DNA of 64,000 nt, taken from assembly GCA_031280545.1 (NCBI GenBank), contig JAITGP010000041.1, positions 1 through 64,000 of the forward strand, read 5' to 3'. Within the stretch, counting starts at the first letter, position 1; each line of letters begins with the position of its first letter. The stretch comes from Candidatus Peribacteria bacterium (GTDB lineage Bacteria > Patescibacteria > JAEDAM01 > Absconditabacterales > Absconditicoccaceae). Made by a program: the position numbers and the translations under genes. The notes below the pieces were generated by a model, which saw only the letters and a list, made by a program, of their open reading frames with translations, did not search any database and was not told the origin of the DNA. Of this stretch, positions 27,619-39,314 are shown piece by piece.

Positions 27619-28725
27619 ATGAAAATCGGAATTGTTTGATTACCTAATGTTTGAAAATCAACCCTTTTTAATGCATTGACGAAATCTTATGCTGCTCCAG
27701 CGGAAAATTTCCCCTTTTGTACGATAGATCCCAACGTAGGGATTGTGGATGTAAAAGACGAAAGAGTGGACGCTTTAGCAGAATTGTCTCATTCTCAGAA
27801 AAAAGTCTACGCTGCGACAGAATTTGTTGATATTGCAGGGTTGGTGAAAGGAGCTAGCAAAGGTGAAGGGCTGGGAAATAAATTTTTGGCAAATATCAGA
27901 GAAACGGATGTAATTGTGCAGGTGTTGAGACATTTTCAGGACGCTGATGTGGTACATGTGGAGGGAGAAGTTGATCCCCTGAGAGATGTGGAAATTATTA
28001 ATATGGAGTTAATTTTTGCGGATTTAGAGCATATCGAAAGAACGCTTCCTAGTTTAGCTAAAAAAGCAAAAACCTGAAATGCAAGTAAGGACGATAAAAA
28101 ATTAGTGGAGATTTTGGAACTTATCCAAAAGACCTTACTAGAAGGAAAATTAGCTCATACGATCAAAGATCAGTTTTCTGTAGATGATTTGAAACTCATC
28201 AAATCCTATAATTTTCTTACGCTCAAATCCTTCATTTATGCCTTGAATATTTCTCAGGATGATATCGCAAATGCTCAAGCTTTGAAAGAGGAATTTTCTG
28301 CGAAATTACAAGCTCCTGTGGCAGTAGTTTGTGTGAAAATTGAGCAGGAAATGATGGAGATGTCTACTTCTGAAAAATTAGATTTTCTGGCTGAAATGTA
28401 TTCTTTGGAGCATACTAGTATCCCTACTTTGGATGATCTGATTAGTTTGGCATTCAAAACACTTGGATTGATGTATTATTTCACTACGGGAGAAAAAGAG
28501 ACGAAAGCTTGGACTATCCCGTTAAATTCTACAGCACCTCAAGCTGCTGGAGCGATTCATTCAGATTTTGAAAGGGGATTTATTAAAGCTGAGGTGGTAA
28601 GTTATGTAGAATTGCTTTCTACAGGCTCTCGAGGAAAAGCGAGGGAAAAAGGAGTTTTACGTTTAGAAGGGAAAAATTATATTGTTCAAGATGGAGACGT
28701 GATGATTTTTAAGTTTAATGTGTAG
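27619..28725 (+). CDS. ychF: Redox-/ribosome-associated GTPase/ATPase YchF (OLA1)
   Basis: The 368-residue protein is the universal Obg-like ATPase. The P-loop reads GLPNVGKST at residues 7-15, and both its first and second glycines are TGA codons (27637 and 27652), which makes this the clearest proof of recoding in the window. [33 protein letters not shown] and a C-terminal TGS domain ([30 protein letters not shown]) follow. A third TGA (28075) lies in the coiled-coil region. Length is normal. The start follows a CCCCTCTTTTCCCTC leader without a Shine-Dalgarno site. Confidence 0.97.
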
Positions 28726-28754
28726 ATAGATCAGTTTTATTTTTGTTTTTTCTC

Positions 28755-29570
28755 ATGCCAAGCCACAAAAAGAAACTTGCCCAATATCTTCAGCTTTCTG
28801 AAACCGAGATTACTTCCCTTTTAGAGGGAGAGGTTACAGAGGAGACTTCTGTGCAAAATGATCCTTTCTTGCCTCATTTACTGAAAAAGTTTGATGAACA
28901 TGTCGCTAAAAATGGGAAAATTTTGCTAATCACTCTGACCAAAAAATCCAGTGAAGAAGTGACCAATTTTTTGGTTTCCAAAGGCTACAAGGCCTTTTAC
29001 TTGCACAGTGAAGTGGCTACGATGGATAGGTGGGAAATTATTAAAAAGCTGAAAGCTGGGGTGATTGATATTATTGTCGGAGTAAATTTGCTTCGTGAGG
29101 GAATAGACTTGCCCGAAGTGACCTTAATTGCTGTGCTGGATGCGGATAAAGAAGGTTTTTTGCGTTCTACGACTTCTTTGATTCAGATTATTGGTCGTGC
29201 TGCCAGAAACCCTGCAAGTGAGGTGATTCTCTATGCAGATAATTTTACGGAAAGTATGCTTAAAGCCCTTTGGGAGACGTATCGTCGCCGCTCGATTCAA
29301 GAGAAACACAATACGAAACATGGTATTACTCCTACTGCAGCTACTTCCAACGTCAAAGATCTCGAAATAGTGAGAACTGATGAAGATTTGACTCAACAAT
29401 TTTCTGCACTTACGCGTGGAAAAGTAAAAAGGCTTAAAAGAATGACAAAGGCTGAAAAAGCTTTGATTGCAAAAGATTTGAAAATCCAGCTGGATTTGGC
29501 TATCAAGGAGCGGAGATTTGAAGATGCTGCCGTGGTTCGTGATCAGTTGAAGGAGCTAGAAGGGGATTAA
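28755..29570 (+). CDS. UvrB C-terminal half (helicase domain 2 plus UVR motif), standalone
   Basis: The 271-residue protein corresponds only to the second half of the excision-repair helicase UvrB (about 670 residues). It has ILLITLTKKSSEEVT, YLHSEVATMDRWEII, VGVNLLREGIDLPEV (motif V), IQIIGRAARN (motif VI), HNTKHGITPT and a UVR motif near the end (IKERRFEDAAVVRDQL). The Walker A/B domain and the beta-hairpin that inserts into DNA are missing. The first 40 residues (MPSHKKKLAQYLQLSE) are not UvrB-like. It cannot act as UvrB on its own. It may be a paralogue with a regulatory role or a remnant; a full uvrB may exist elsewhere. No TGA is used. Confidence 0.88.
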   Translation: MPSHKKKLAQYLQLSETEITSLLEGEVTEETSVQNDPFLPHLLKKFDEHVAKNGKILLITLTKKSSEEVTNFLVSKGYKAFYLHSEVATMDRWEIIKKLKAGVIDIIVGVNLLREGIDLPEVTLIAVLDADKEGFLRSTTSLIQIIGRAARNPASEVILYADNFTESMLKALWETYRRRSIQEKHNTKHGITPTAATSNVKDLEIVRTDEDLTQQFSALTRGKVKRLKRMTKAEKALIAKDLKIQLDLAIKERRFEDAAVVRDQLKELEGD

Positions 29571-29658
29571 TATCCCAAAAAGTTCCCTAATAGTTGACAA
29601 ATTATAGAAATATAGTATAATAATATGTTCGTGACCTTTTTATTATACTATTGTTTCT

Positions 29659-30618
29659 ATGGCATCAGGTATTCTTATCTTATTCTTTGGTTGCTTTTTC
29701 TTGGAGCAATCTACGGTTCTGAAGAAGAAATTAGGAGGAGAAATTGATCTTCATCAGATTTCTTTACTGACGATGCTTACTACGCTGATGTTTTCTGGTG
29801 TGGTGGTTTTTGTGAGTAATGATTGGACTTTTGTTCGAACACTGGGGAGTTTTTTACTGGTAGTGTTCCAAATTTTGGCGGGAGTACTTTTTAGTGAGAT
29901 AAGTAATAAAGCCGTACATCAGGCTGATAGGTCTACGTTTTCTGTAATGAGTACGATTACGATTCCTTTATTGCTCATTTCTGATCTTTTATTGGGATAT
30001 TCTGTGAGTTGGTGGCAAATACTGGGAGTAGTTATTCTGGTAATTATGCTGAGTTATACTATTTTTAAGGGAGACTTTTCGAAAAAAGGATTGAAATATA
30101 TTATTATCTCAAATCTGATTTCCTGTGGTACGGTGGTGGCTTTTAAGTATGCTACGACCTATTATGCTTCCACAGAGTTGATGAACTTTTATAATGCTGG
30201 AGGAATGAGTCTGCTTTTTCTGGTGATTGTAGGTAAAACTAAGTGAGTCCGTGGAATTACCCAAATTTTTCGTCCTAGATATTTGTGATTTGCTAGCTTG
30301 TACGCAGTTGGAAGTGTTTTGTGTGCAGCATCCTATAAATATATGATTGCTTCTATGGTAATCGCTCTCAAGAGATTTTTTGCGATGATGTTTGGAATTT
30401 TGACAGGGAAACTTTTTTTCCATGAAGAACATATTACCAAAAAACTTTCTGTGGCAAGTATTATCGGAGTAGGGGTGTTTATTATGAATGTTTGACCGAT
30501 TCTAGCTTCTTACTTTACTGGACCGACAGAAGAAATAGGAGATCATGCCTCAGCTCCTTTGATTTGTCAGCCATCTGATCCCTTAATCCCTCTTTGTCTC
30601 CCTGATAGATCAGATTAA
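29659..30618 (+). CDS. EamA/DMT-type membrane transporter
   Basis: The 319-residue protein has about ten hydrophobic segments in two halves, the arrangement of EamA-type drug/metabolite transporters. GILILFFGCFFLEQSTVLKK is the first segment, and ALKRFFAMMFGILTGKLFF with SVASIIGVGVFIMNV forms the usual penultimate and final segments. TGA codons (30244, 30289 and 30493) are read as glycine and join the halves. A soluble tail of about 40 residues follows. The substrate is unknown. It lies between the UvrB-half gene and the transpeptidase on the same strand. Confidence 0.75.
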
Positions 30619-30666
30619 AATTTTTCATTTGAAAAAGTTGAGCATATCGCTACATTCTTTATCAGC

Positions 30667-33144
30667 ATGTATACGTATTCGACTCATAAAAAACACCATA
30701 CTTGGACTGAACGTGCTCAAAAATTGATTCAACAGATTCCTTTTTTGAGAGATATTACGTTTACTAGAGAGGTACAATTAATGACCTTGTTTTTTGTTTT
30801 GTTTGCGGTGATTGTGGTCAGACTTTTTTATTTACAAGTCATTCAGCATCAAAATTATGATAATAAGCTGAATCTCCAGCATACGAGATCTACTTCTGTA
30901 AAGGCCAATAGAGGAGATATTTATGCGGTGGATAAGTCCTGACAACCAGTGAAACTGACGGAAAATATTTCGCTGTATGATGTAGCTCTAGATCCTACTT
31001 TGATCGGTTTGACCACAGGTGGTATTTCTCTGAAATCTCGTTTAATTGAATTGCTTACGCCTGTGGTGTATAAGCATTTGTGTGTAATCCATGGAATGGA
31101 GCAAGTCTCTGCAGAGGCGTGTGTAGAAAACGTGGAAGTATTCGTAGGAAAAGAGATCTTGCCGAAAATGCCTCAGCTTTTTTACTATGGAGCAGGAGTA
31201 CAATCTCCAGAATATGATACATTTGACTTTACAGGGTTTACAGAAAAAAGACTTCAGGTGATTTCGGGTTTTACGGAAACGAGAGCTTTGGATATCATTT
31301 CGGAGAGACTCCAAGAAAAAATTCAAATCTGAATCAAAGAAAAGAACTATCTAGGATTTTTTACGAATGAGGCATTCCTTTCCGATTTAGCAGGGCAAAA
31401 TTTCCCTTTTATTCAGATTTTAGGAGACTATTATGTGTATGTCTTGCCTACTAAATCGAGTTCTGCTAGTAGATCTAGGGATAAACTTCTTTTACAAACG
31501 CTTCTCAAAGCTCATGGTTATCCAGCATTGGAGTCTTCAGCTTTAGATATGCTTTTCACTCAGCAGGAATATAAATATATCAAACTCTTTACCTCTGCTA
31601 ATCCTCAAATCGCTCAAGATATCAAGGAACTGAAAGAGCTGTATTACAGTGAAAAATCTAAGGACAAAGTTCCTGTGCTTCATGGGGTGATCTTGGAGCC
31701 CTATACTACTAGATATTATCCTCGTGATTCTTTTATGTCGAATATTTTGTGATATGTAGATAAAAATGGGGATGCTTATTATGGGATCGAAAAATATTTC
31801 GATGATATTCTCAAAGGAACCAATGGAAAAATTAAAGGGCGTTCCTCTTCACGAATTGGTACGGTAGGAGCAAATGATTTTGAAGTGGTGAATGCAAAAG
31901 ATGGAGATGATGTTTTCTTAACGATTGATATTGGGATTCAAAAAGAGGTAGAATCTATTGCTCAAAGATATTTGGAACAGTTTAGGGCGGATGCGATTAG
32001 TGTGTTAGTGTATGATCCCCAAAATGGGCAGGTTAAGGCTTCTGTTAGTGCTCCGACTTTTAATCCTAATAATTATAATGACGCCTATATCCTCAAGCCT
32101 TTAGGGCAGGAAAATGCAGCGATCGTAGATGATCTTACCTATGTAGATATTCCGGTGTATGTGATGAGTGGAGGGAAATACAAGCTTGCAACGATTACCG
32201 AAAGGCAGGATATTACTCTGCAAAAATATTTGCCAACCAATACCTATGGAGCTCAAGTATTTGTTGATAAAAATATTTCTACGCCTTTTGAGCCGGGAAG
32301 TGTCTTTAAAGCGTTTACGATGGGAGTGGGACTAGACACTGATGAAATCAGACTTTATGATTATTATACGGATGAGGGGAGTGTAAAAGTCTGACCGTAT
32401 ACGATCAAAAATTCAGATATTGATAAATGTTGGGGAAATAACAATTTGTTGCATGCGTTTGTTTATTCCTGCAATATCGGAATGGTGCGTGTTGTTCAAA
32501 AGGTTGGGAAAGAGCTTTTTTATAACTATCTTTCAAAGTTTGGTTTTGGGAAACTGACGGGAATAGAATTAGCAGAAGAAAAACCTGGGTTTGTGGATAA
32601 CGAGACAACTGTGTCTGCAGCCAGATTTCTTAATAACTCTTTTGGGCAGGGATTACAGGTGACGCAAATCCAACTGGCTGCAGCGTATGGGGTTTTGGTA
32701 AATGGAGGACGTTATGTTAAGCCTACTATTATTTCCTGAATCGCTAAAAAAACTGCAGATTCTGATGTGATTCAGCGTACGGAGACTTCTCCGCAGATTT
32801 TGAATCAAGTGATTCGTCCAGAAGTGAGTGCAGAAATGAAGGATGCTCTTTTTGAGGTGATGACGACCAATTCTCAGTATACCTCTGCTCAGGTAAAAAG
32901 TTATCGTTTGGGTGCTAAATCAGGAACTGCTCAGATCGCGTTTCGTGGAAAATATCAGAGAGGAAATGGTTGGACGCAGGCAACGTTTGCGGGTGTGGTG
33001 ACGGTGGATGATCCAAAGTATTTGGTGCTTATTTGGCTCTCTCGTCCGAGAAGTTCCCAGTGGTGAGTATCTACTTCTGGAAAGATTTTTGGAGATATTG
33101 CAAGATTTTTGATTGGATATTCCTTGATTGAACCTTCATCGTAA
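30667..33144 (+). CDS. Penicillin-binding transpeptidase (FtsI/PBP2 type)
   Basis: The 825-residue enzyme crosslinks peptidoglycan. One membrane helix at residues 38-60 follows a basic N terminus. The pedestal domain contains ANRGDIYAVD near residue 80. The transpeptidase motifs are SVFK near residue 545 (after FEPG), SCN near 601 (FVYSCNIGM) and KSGT near 751 (LGAKSGTAQIA). At least six TGA codons are read as glycine, for example after AVDKS and in KVGPY. The protein is longer than a usual FtsI (about 600) because of an enlarged region between residues 95 and 400. It does not lie in a dcw cluster. It shows that the cell makes its own crosslinked wall. Confidence 0.92.
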
Positions 33145-33205
33145 AAAGCAATCCTACTTTCTTTCTCCTAAAAGAGTTAGAATATAGCATTGCTTTGAAA
33201 AGATT

Positions 33206-33763
33206 TTAATTAATTTTCTCCCTCTCTAACTCTTTTAATAGATTATCGAGGGGAATTTTTTGTTCCAGGAGCCACTTCTCTTTTTCTCTGTACTCCTTAA
33301 GTTTTTCTTGAGCGAATTCTAGAGTTGGTTCTTCTCCTAATAGGAGTTTTGAGAACCAATTTTGTTCTCTCTCCTTTTTCTCTTGCCTGTTAAAACTCTC
33401 TAATAGAATTTCACAATTCTTTCTTCTTTCTAAGACGAAAGACAGAGAGCTTCTGAGGTACATTAACTTTTCTTTTGTTTTGTGTATGAATTCTTCATCG
33501 GTTGGTTGGTACTTTTTGAACTTTCTAAAGTATTTTAAAGAAAATCCATGACAACTTACGATTGCGATTACGAGGTTGCAAAGAAGAAGAATTCCTAGGT
33601 CCTGCAGGTGAGGTTGTCGCTTAAAAAGCATTATGGCGACAATGATACTCATTACTAGCACGATTCCTGTAGTTATTAGCACGCTATTTGCGGTAGCGGT
33701 ACTTCTTTTTTCACGAATAATACCTTTCATGAGTTTTCTTTTTGTTTTTTGGAGATTTTTCAT
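33206..33763 (-). CDS. Hypothetical membrane protein with coiled coil
   Basis: The 185-residue protein has two hydrophobic helices (about residues 28-46 and 56-72) and a long charged helical tail (residues 85-185, rich in Lys, Glu and Arg). It resembles no family I know. A TTGACT/TATACT promoter lies upstream. It uses no TGA. The gene is convergent with the transpeptidase gene and divergent from prmC. Confidence 0.6.
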   Translation of the reverse strand: MKNLQKTKRKLMKGIIREKRSTATANSVLITTGIVLVMSIIVAIMLFKRQPHLQDLGILLLCNLVIAIVSCHGFSLKYFRKFKKYQPTDEEFIHKTKEKLMYLRSSLSFVLERRKNCEILLESFNRQEKKEREQNWFSKLLLGEEPTLEFAQEKLKEYREKEKWLLEQKIPLDNLLKELEREKIN

Positions 33764-33792
33764 GATTTATTTTTTTTGTGTTTATATTCTAT

Positions 33793-33821
33793 AGTATAAT
33801 GATTGTTGTATAAAAAGTCAA
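33793..33821 (-). promoter_or_regulatory. Promoter of the coiled-coil membrane protein gene
   Basis: TTGACT (33816-33821) and TATACT (33793-33798) with a 17-base spacer on the minus strand. Confidence 0.7.
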
Positions 33822-33908
33822 TAGGCAAATTTTCTTATATTTTTATTTGATTTCTGCAGGAGAAACGCTACTCTTTCAGCATTCTTTTTTTATTTCCTTT
33901 TTGTGTAT

Positions 33909-34772
33909 ATGACGATTCAACAACTTTTGCAAAATCCTGAATATTCTCAGAAATTCGTGCTTGAAAAACTTATCCAAGAACTCTTTTGACGAACTAGAGC
34001 CGAAATCTGGCTTCATTTGGATGATGAGATTGATACTGGAAGATTAGCTAAACTTCAAGTGGATTATAATGCTTATACGATAGATAAAAAGCCTCTGGAA
34101 TATATTTTGGGGCATGTGGATTTTTTTGGGGTGCCATTCCAGGTGAATGAGCATACGATTATTCCTCGTCCAGAAACCGAGTATATGATTACTGCGGTTT
34201 CTGACTATTTGACTCAGCAGGCTTCGACAAGTCCTTATATTCTAGTGGATATTTGAACGGGGTCGTGAGTATTGGGAATTTCCATTTTGTTGCAGAATTC
34301 TGAAGCTTTTCAAGATGTTTTCTTAGCTGATATTTCTCCAGATGCTTTGCAGGTGGCAAAGCAAAATTATGATACGCTTATTTCTTCGACTCAGTATGAT
34401 ACGAGATTTATTCAATCCAATTTGGCTTCTTTTTTGGAATCCTATGAGGTATTTCAGCAAGCACCGATTATCTTGGTTGCCAATCTGCCTTATATTCCTG
34501 ATGAGACTTTTGATACTAATGCTCTTGAAAATGTGCAAAAACGAGAACCGCGTTTGGCTTTTGTGGGTGGAGATGATGGGTTGGATTTGTATAGAGAAAT
34601 GTTTGTACAGATTAGACAGGCGGTTTCTGGTTGTTCGTTTGTGATGTTTTTGGAGATGATGACGTGGCAGGTAGAGATTTTAAAAGCTGAATTTGGGGAG
34701 TGGTTGGAGTTTGAAGAGGTAAAGACGTTCCATTTTAATATCAGGATTGTAAAGACTAGCTTTAGGGTATAA
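33909..34772 (+). CDS. prmC: Release factor glutamine methyltransferase
   Basis: The 287-residue enzyme methylates the GGQ glutamine of release factors. The N-terminal helical domain includes KKPLEYILGHVDFFG, and FQVNEHTIIPRPETEYM is the family signature. The SAM-binding motif I reads DIGTGSGVLGISI with two of its glycines encoded by TGA (34254 and 34266). The catalytic motif is NLPY (in VANLPYIPDE) instead of the usual NPPY, a change that keeps the Asn and Tyr. In a cell where UGA is a sense codon only RF1 should remain as substrate. Confidence 0.93.
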
Positions 34773-34815
34773 GAAGTTTTAAATATGTTTTTTTGCAGAG
34801 TATTTCCTTCGGAGA

Positions 34816-34849
34816 GTTACTTTCTTTTTCTTGAAAAAAAGAAAGTAAC
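34816..34849. repeat. 14-bp inverted repeat in a gene-free stretch
   Basis: GTTACTTTCTTTTT (34816-34829) pairs with its complement ending at 34849 around a short loop. It may be the prmC terminator. The surrounding 34773-35021 holds no gene I can support; it contains a CCCGC-AAGCGGGG-like short palindrome near 34883 and looks like intergenic repeat DNA. Confidence 0.55.
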
Positions 34850-35021
34850 CAAAGAAAATTCAAGAGCTTTCAGTGCTTCACCCGCAAGCGGGGCCCATCA
34901 GCAAAGCCTGAGGTTAGTTTGCTATTCTCTGGATTGGCTACGGTTGGGGCTAGTGAAAGCTCGGGTGTGGTATTTCTTTTGATGTTTTTAATTTTGATCT
35001 CTTTGCGACTTTGCGGTGGGT

Positions 35022-37235
35022 TTACTTCTTGGGTTGATATCGTAAGATGTCGTCTAAGATCAATTGGGATTGGGCACCACGAATATTTCGGACGATGATT
35101 TCATCAAATTTTACTTTTTGGGCGTAGCACATCATTAGGAAGTTGTAGCCTCCGATGACTATTTTGGCAGTTTTTTTATTGGCTTTGTAGATATTTTTCC
35201 CAGCACCTCCTGTGATGTTTTCTGCGAGGAATTCGTATCCTTCCAAGAAACGCATTTTTTGTAATGCTTCAAAGATCTGTCTACTCTCGTCTTTTACGGT
35301 GGAGATAATAAAAATGGAGACAGGTTTTTGTGCTGATGCGGTTTGCAATTTTTCTTGGAGAGCTCAAAGAGTGGAGATGTGGGGGAGTTTTGGTTTAGGA
35401 GTAAGTTCTTCGGATGATGATAAGGTGGGTTGTACTACTTGTTGATACTGTTTTTCGTGATCAGAGAAAAAGACGATATGGTTTTTCTGGAAGATGTCTT
35501 TAAATTCTTCTCGATTGGTGTATTTCGCTTCTTCGGAAAAGAGAAAATAAAAATCTGTTCCCGTTTGTCCAAACATTTTCCTTTGTACTTTGGCAATGGT
35601 TTCTGTGATGTCAAAGAAATGTTCAATCTGCTTCCAAAGGGTCGTGAAATCTGTTTCGTGCAGGACAGCTTTCAATTTTTCTCTAAATGCTTTGAATTTG
35701 GGAAGCACGAGATTGGTTTGATAAAAGTCAGAATGGCTTACGATAGGATTGATTTGTAACTCGTCCTCTGCACGTCCTATGAAAAGCTTTTTGGTGTCGG
35801 TTCGGAGAATGCCGAGAAACATGGTGAAGAAGGTATCGAATTCTTGCAGTGTTTTGAACCCCCCGCCTTCGGCTCCCTCCTTATGAAGGGAGGTATACTT
35901 ATACAATAGCATATCTATAAAATTTTGGATATAGTACAGGTCACAAGTACGAGAGAGGTAGGCATTGTAATTTCTATATCGCCACTCCAGATCAAAAAAT
36001 ACAATATCAAAATCTGCATAGACGTGAGCTTCCTTTTCTAAAATAGAATACAAACCGTGATGAGTAGTCAGCACGACAGGATATTTTACGACTTGTCTTT
36101 CGTCTTTGATGAAATTATACACCATATAATCTCCCTTACTATTCAAATCTAGTACACCATAACCGAGAAAGAGATGAGAACAGTACTTTAAAATAAAATA
36201 GAGCTCAAATTGATTGAAATCCTCTTTATTGAGAAACTGTTGAAAAAGTTCCGCTGAAATGGTTTGTTCTTCTCTGGCGTATCCGATGTTTTTTATTCCT
36301 ATCTCAAAGAGGATATTTTTAGCGATATCGAGTTTCGGCTTAGTCGAAAAAATCAGCATTATTTTTTTATTAGCTAGGAGAGCACTTAGCAATTCTTTAA
36401 AATCTAAATTTCCTACGAAGTATCTCTCTGCGTCTTTGAGGTTGGCGAGGTCGATAGGGTAGGGGAAACTTGTGAGAGAAATGTTAGCGGGGGCGATTTT
36501 TTTGAGAGGAGGCAATGAAAAAGAAGATTGCAGAAGATTTTGTCCGACGAGGTCTGAAGATTCAAATATTTTGGTAAGTATGCAATCACTTTTTGTTATG
36601 AGCTGTCCTAGAATTGGGTGTTTTTCTTCGATTTGGTGGATATAGGTGACTAGGTAGCAAAAGAGTGCAAGGGTGGATTTAGCGTCATAGAAGGCATCGT
36701 GAAAGGTAGCTTCTTCTTCTCCTTCACTAGATTCTGTTCCCTGGAGAGTTGAAAAGGATAATCAGAATTTTGATTTCCATTGCAAAAAGAGAGGTTTCCC
36801 TTCCAGATGTTGCATCAGGATTTCTAGTGCGAAACTTGGGGGATAGGGGATGAGGGCTTGGGCGAGCTGGAAGGTATCAAAAGAGGCATGCATTTGGAAA
36901 TCAGGAAGCATTTTCTTTAAAAATGCTAGATCAAAATTGATGTTGTGTCCAATGATAATTACGTTTGATCAGAAAAAGTGGGCAATTTGCGTAGCTACTT
37001 CGTCAATGGTAGGAGCGAAAACGAGTTGAGCTACTTCGATTTTGGTGATGAAATGCACGATATTTTTTAGCTCTTTGATGTCTTTTTCTGGTCTGATGAG
37101 GGACTCGAAGGAGTCAATAATTTCGCCGTTTGTATCGATTTCTACGATTCCTACTTGGATAGGGACATCTTTTTGCATGTCGAGTCCTGTGGTTTCGAAG
37201 TCGATTCCGATATATCTGTAGTTGGGATTAAGCAT
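35022..37235 (-). CDS. DnaQ-like 3'-5' exonuclease fused to a degenerate DinG-like helicase domain
   Basis: The 737-residue protein begins with a DEDDh exonuclease: Exo I is IGIDFETTGL (Asp12, Glu14), Exo II is GHNINFDLAF, and Exo III is FHDAFYDAKSTLALF. This layout matches Gram-positive-type DinG, where an exonuclease precedes an XPD-like helicase. The C-terminal 500 residues keep helicase-like pieces (IMLIFSTKPKLDIAKNIL and VVLTTHHGLYSILEKEA), but I find no Walker A GxGKT motif. The final section (RNIRGAQSQLILDDILRY) could be the last helicase motif. TGA codons at 36969, 36755 and 35361 join four pieces that a standard code separates. Exonuclease activity is likely; helicase activity is doubtful. 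Confidence 0.8.
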
Positions 37236-37412
37236 GATGATCTCCGTGAAGGGAGTAAAAGTATGGATAGTGTAGTGAGTGGCAAATGGAATGCAAGGGC
37301 AGAATTTTCCTCTAGTAAAAGCAATCCATTTCCATATACTACACCATAGTTTTGAAAAAAGATTAGCAAAAAAATCTGATGGAAAACTGTATTTAGTTTC
37401 ATTTTTTTTACA

Positions 37413-39209
37413 ATGAGTATCAGGAATATCGCGATTATTGCCCATGTGGATCATGGAAAAACTACCCTTGTGGATCAGCTTTTACAACAGTCTGGGACTT
37501 TGAAATCTCTGGGAGAAGAAGGACTAATTATGGATAGCAATGACCAAGAAAGGGAAAGAGGAATTACTATTTACGCAAAAAATACTGCTATTGAATGGCA
37601 GGGGAATACGATTAATATCGTGGATACTCCAGGACATGCTGATTTTGGAAGTGAAGTGGAGAGAGTTTTGAGAATGGTGGATAGTGTGCTGCTTGTTGTT
37701 GACGCTTATGAAGGACCTATGCCTCAGACGAAGTTCGTTTTGAAAAAGTCTCTAGAACTTGGGTTAAAGCCGATTGTCGTAATCAATAAAATCGATAAAC
37801 CGACCGCTAGACCAAACGAAGTTATTGATATGTTGTTTGATCTTTTCATCTTGCTCGGAGCTACGGATGAACAGGCAGATTTCCCAATTATTTATGCGAG
37901 TGCTAAACAGGGATATGCGATGAAAAATTTGGATGATGAAAGAAAAGATATGATTCCGCTTTTTAATGCTATTTTGGACTGGGTACCAGAGGCTCCAAAT
38001 AAATCTGATGAACCATTTAGAATGCAGGTAGTAAATCTTGGATATGATAACTTTCTTGGAAGACTCGGAATTGGACGTGTATATGAAGGGACATTGAAAG
38101 CAGGGTCTCCTGTTAGCATTATTGATAATGATGGGAAGAAGAGAAACGGGAAAGTAGCAAAAATTTTTACGACGCTCGGAGTTCAGAGAATTGAACAGAC
38201 TGAAGCGAGATGTGGAGATATTATCACGATTTCTGGGATTCCCGATATTTTTGTGGGAGAAACCGTGGGAGTGGGTGACGTGGAGGCGTTGCCGACCATT
38301 TCTATTGATGAGCCGACTCTGAAAATGGAATTTCTCGTGAATGATAGTCCTTTCGCAGGGAAAGAAGGAAAATATATGACGACCAGAAATCTCCAAGAAA
38401 GACTTGAGAAAGAGCTTGAAACCAATGTGGGATTGAAAGTGGACTTTAGTGATGGGAAATTTGTCGTGAGCGGAAGAGGGGAACTCCATTTGTGAGTATT
38501 AATTGAAAATATTAGAAGGGAAGGACGAGAACTCCAAGTTGGAGCACCACAAGTAATCTTCAAAGAAGATGTTCATGGGAAAAAGCAAGAGCCGATCGAA
38601 AATCTCGTAATCAGCGTAAATGACGAACTTTCTGGGACGGTGATTGAAACCCTGTCAAATCGTAAAGGAATGATGAAAAATATGAATTCTGTAAATGGAC
38701 TCACCACCATTGAATTTGATATCCCAACGAGGGGTTTGCTCTGATTTCGTGGAGAGTTTATCTTGATGACCAAAGGTGAGGGAATTATGTACTCTTCCTT
38801 TTCTCATTATGAAGACTGGAAAGGAGAAATCAAAAAAAGAGAAGTCTGAAGTATGATCAGTTCAGCTACGGGCCAAGCGATGAACTATGGAATTTTCAAG
38901 CTCCAGGAAAGAGGTCCTATCTTCGTAGATCCTGCTCAGCAAGTGTATGAAGGAATGATTGTCGGAGAGTATTTGAAAGGAAATAATGATATGACGGTGA
39001 ACTTAACCATCAATAAGCAGCAGAATAACGTAAGAAATAGTGGAAATGATGAAGCAATGAGGCTGAATCCTATTGTGCATTTGAGCTTGGAAGATGCGTT
39101 AGGATATATTGGACACGATGAATTGGTAGAGATCACGCCAAAAAATGTGAGAATCAGAAAAAAGTATCTTACCGATGCTGCGAGAAAAAATGCAGGAAAA
39201 GGTAGCTAA
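37413..39209 (+). CDS. typA: Ribosome-associated GTPase TypA/BipA
   Basis: The 598-residue GTPase acts in ribosome assembly and stress adaptation. G1 is AHVDHGKT (residue 10), switch I has QERERGITI, G3 DTPGH and G4 NKIDKP. The EF-G-like domains follow with VSGRGELHL-G, where the glycine is TGA (38493). IPTRGLLGFRGEF has TGA at 38742, and a third TGA precedes SMISSATGQAM (38847). The C-terminal BipA-specific domain is complete (GQAMNYGIFKLQERG, RKKYLTDAARKN). It is divergent from the exonuclease gene with a 177-base region that must hold both promoters. Confidence 0.97.
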
Positions 39210-39224
39210 AAAGCTGAATAGAAA

Positions 39225-39281
39225 AAAGACAATCTTGATCCCTTATTATGCATTCATAATTTGGGATTTTTGATTGTCTTT
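39225..39281 (+). terminator. Terminator after typA
   Basis: AAAGACAATC (39225-39234) pairs with GATTGTCTTT (39272-39281), and inner GATCCC/GGGATT-like pairs extend the stem. Confidence 0.65.
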
Positions 39282-39290
39282 GATGGGGTT

Positions 39291-39314
39291 GGAGTCGTCT
39301 TATTCAACGACTCC
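39291..39314 (-). terminator. Terminator after the zinc-ribbon gene
   Basis: GGAGTCGT and ACGACTCC form an 8-bp stem with an 8-base loop directly after the stop codon at 39315. Confidence 0.55.

Noticed and set aside
34785..34982. Small plus-strand gene
   Set aside because: It spans a long inverted repeat and intergenic repeat DNA, with no protein-like conservation visible.
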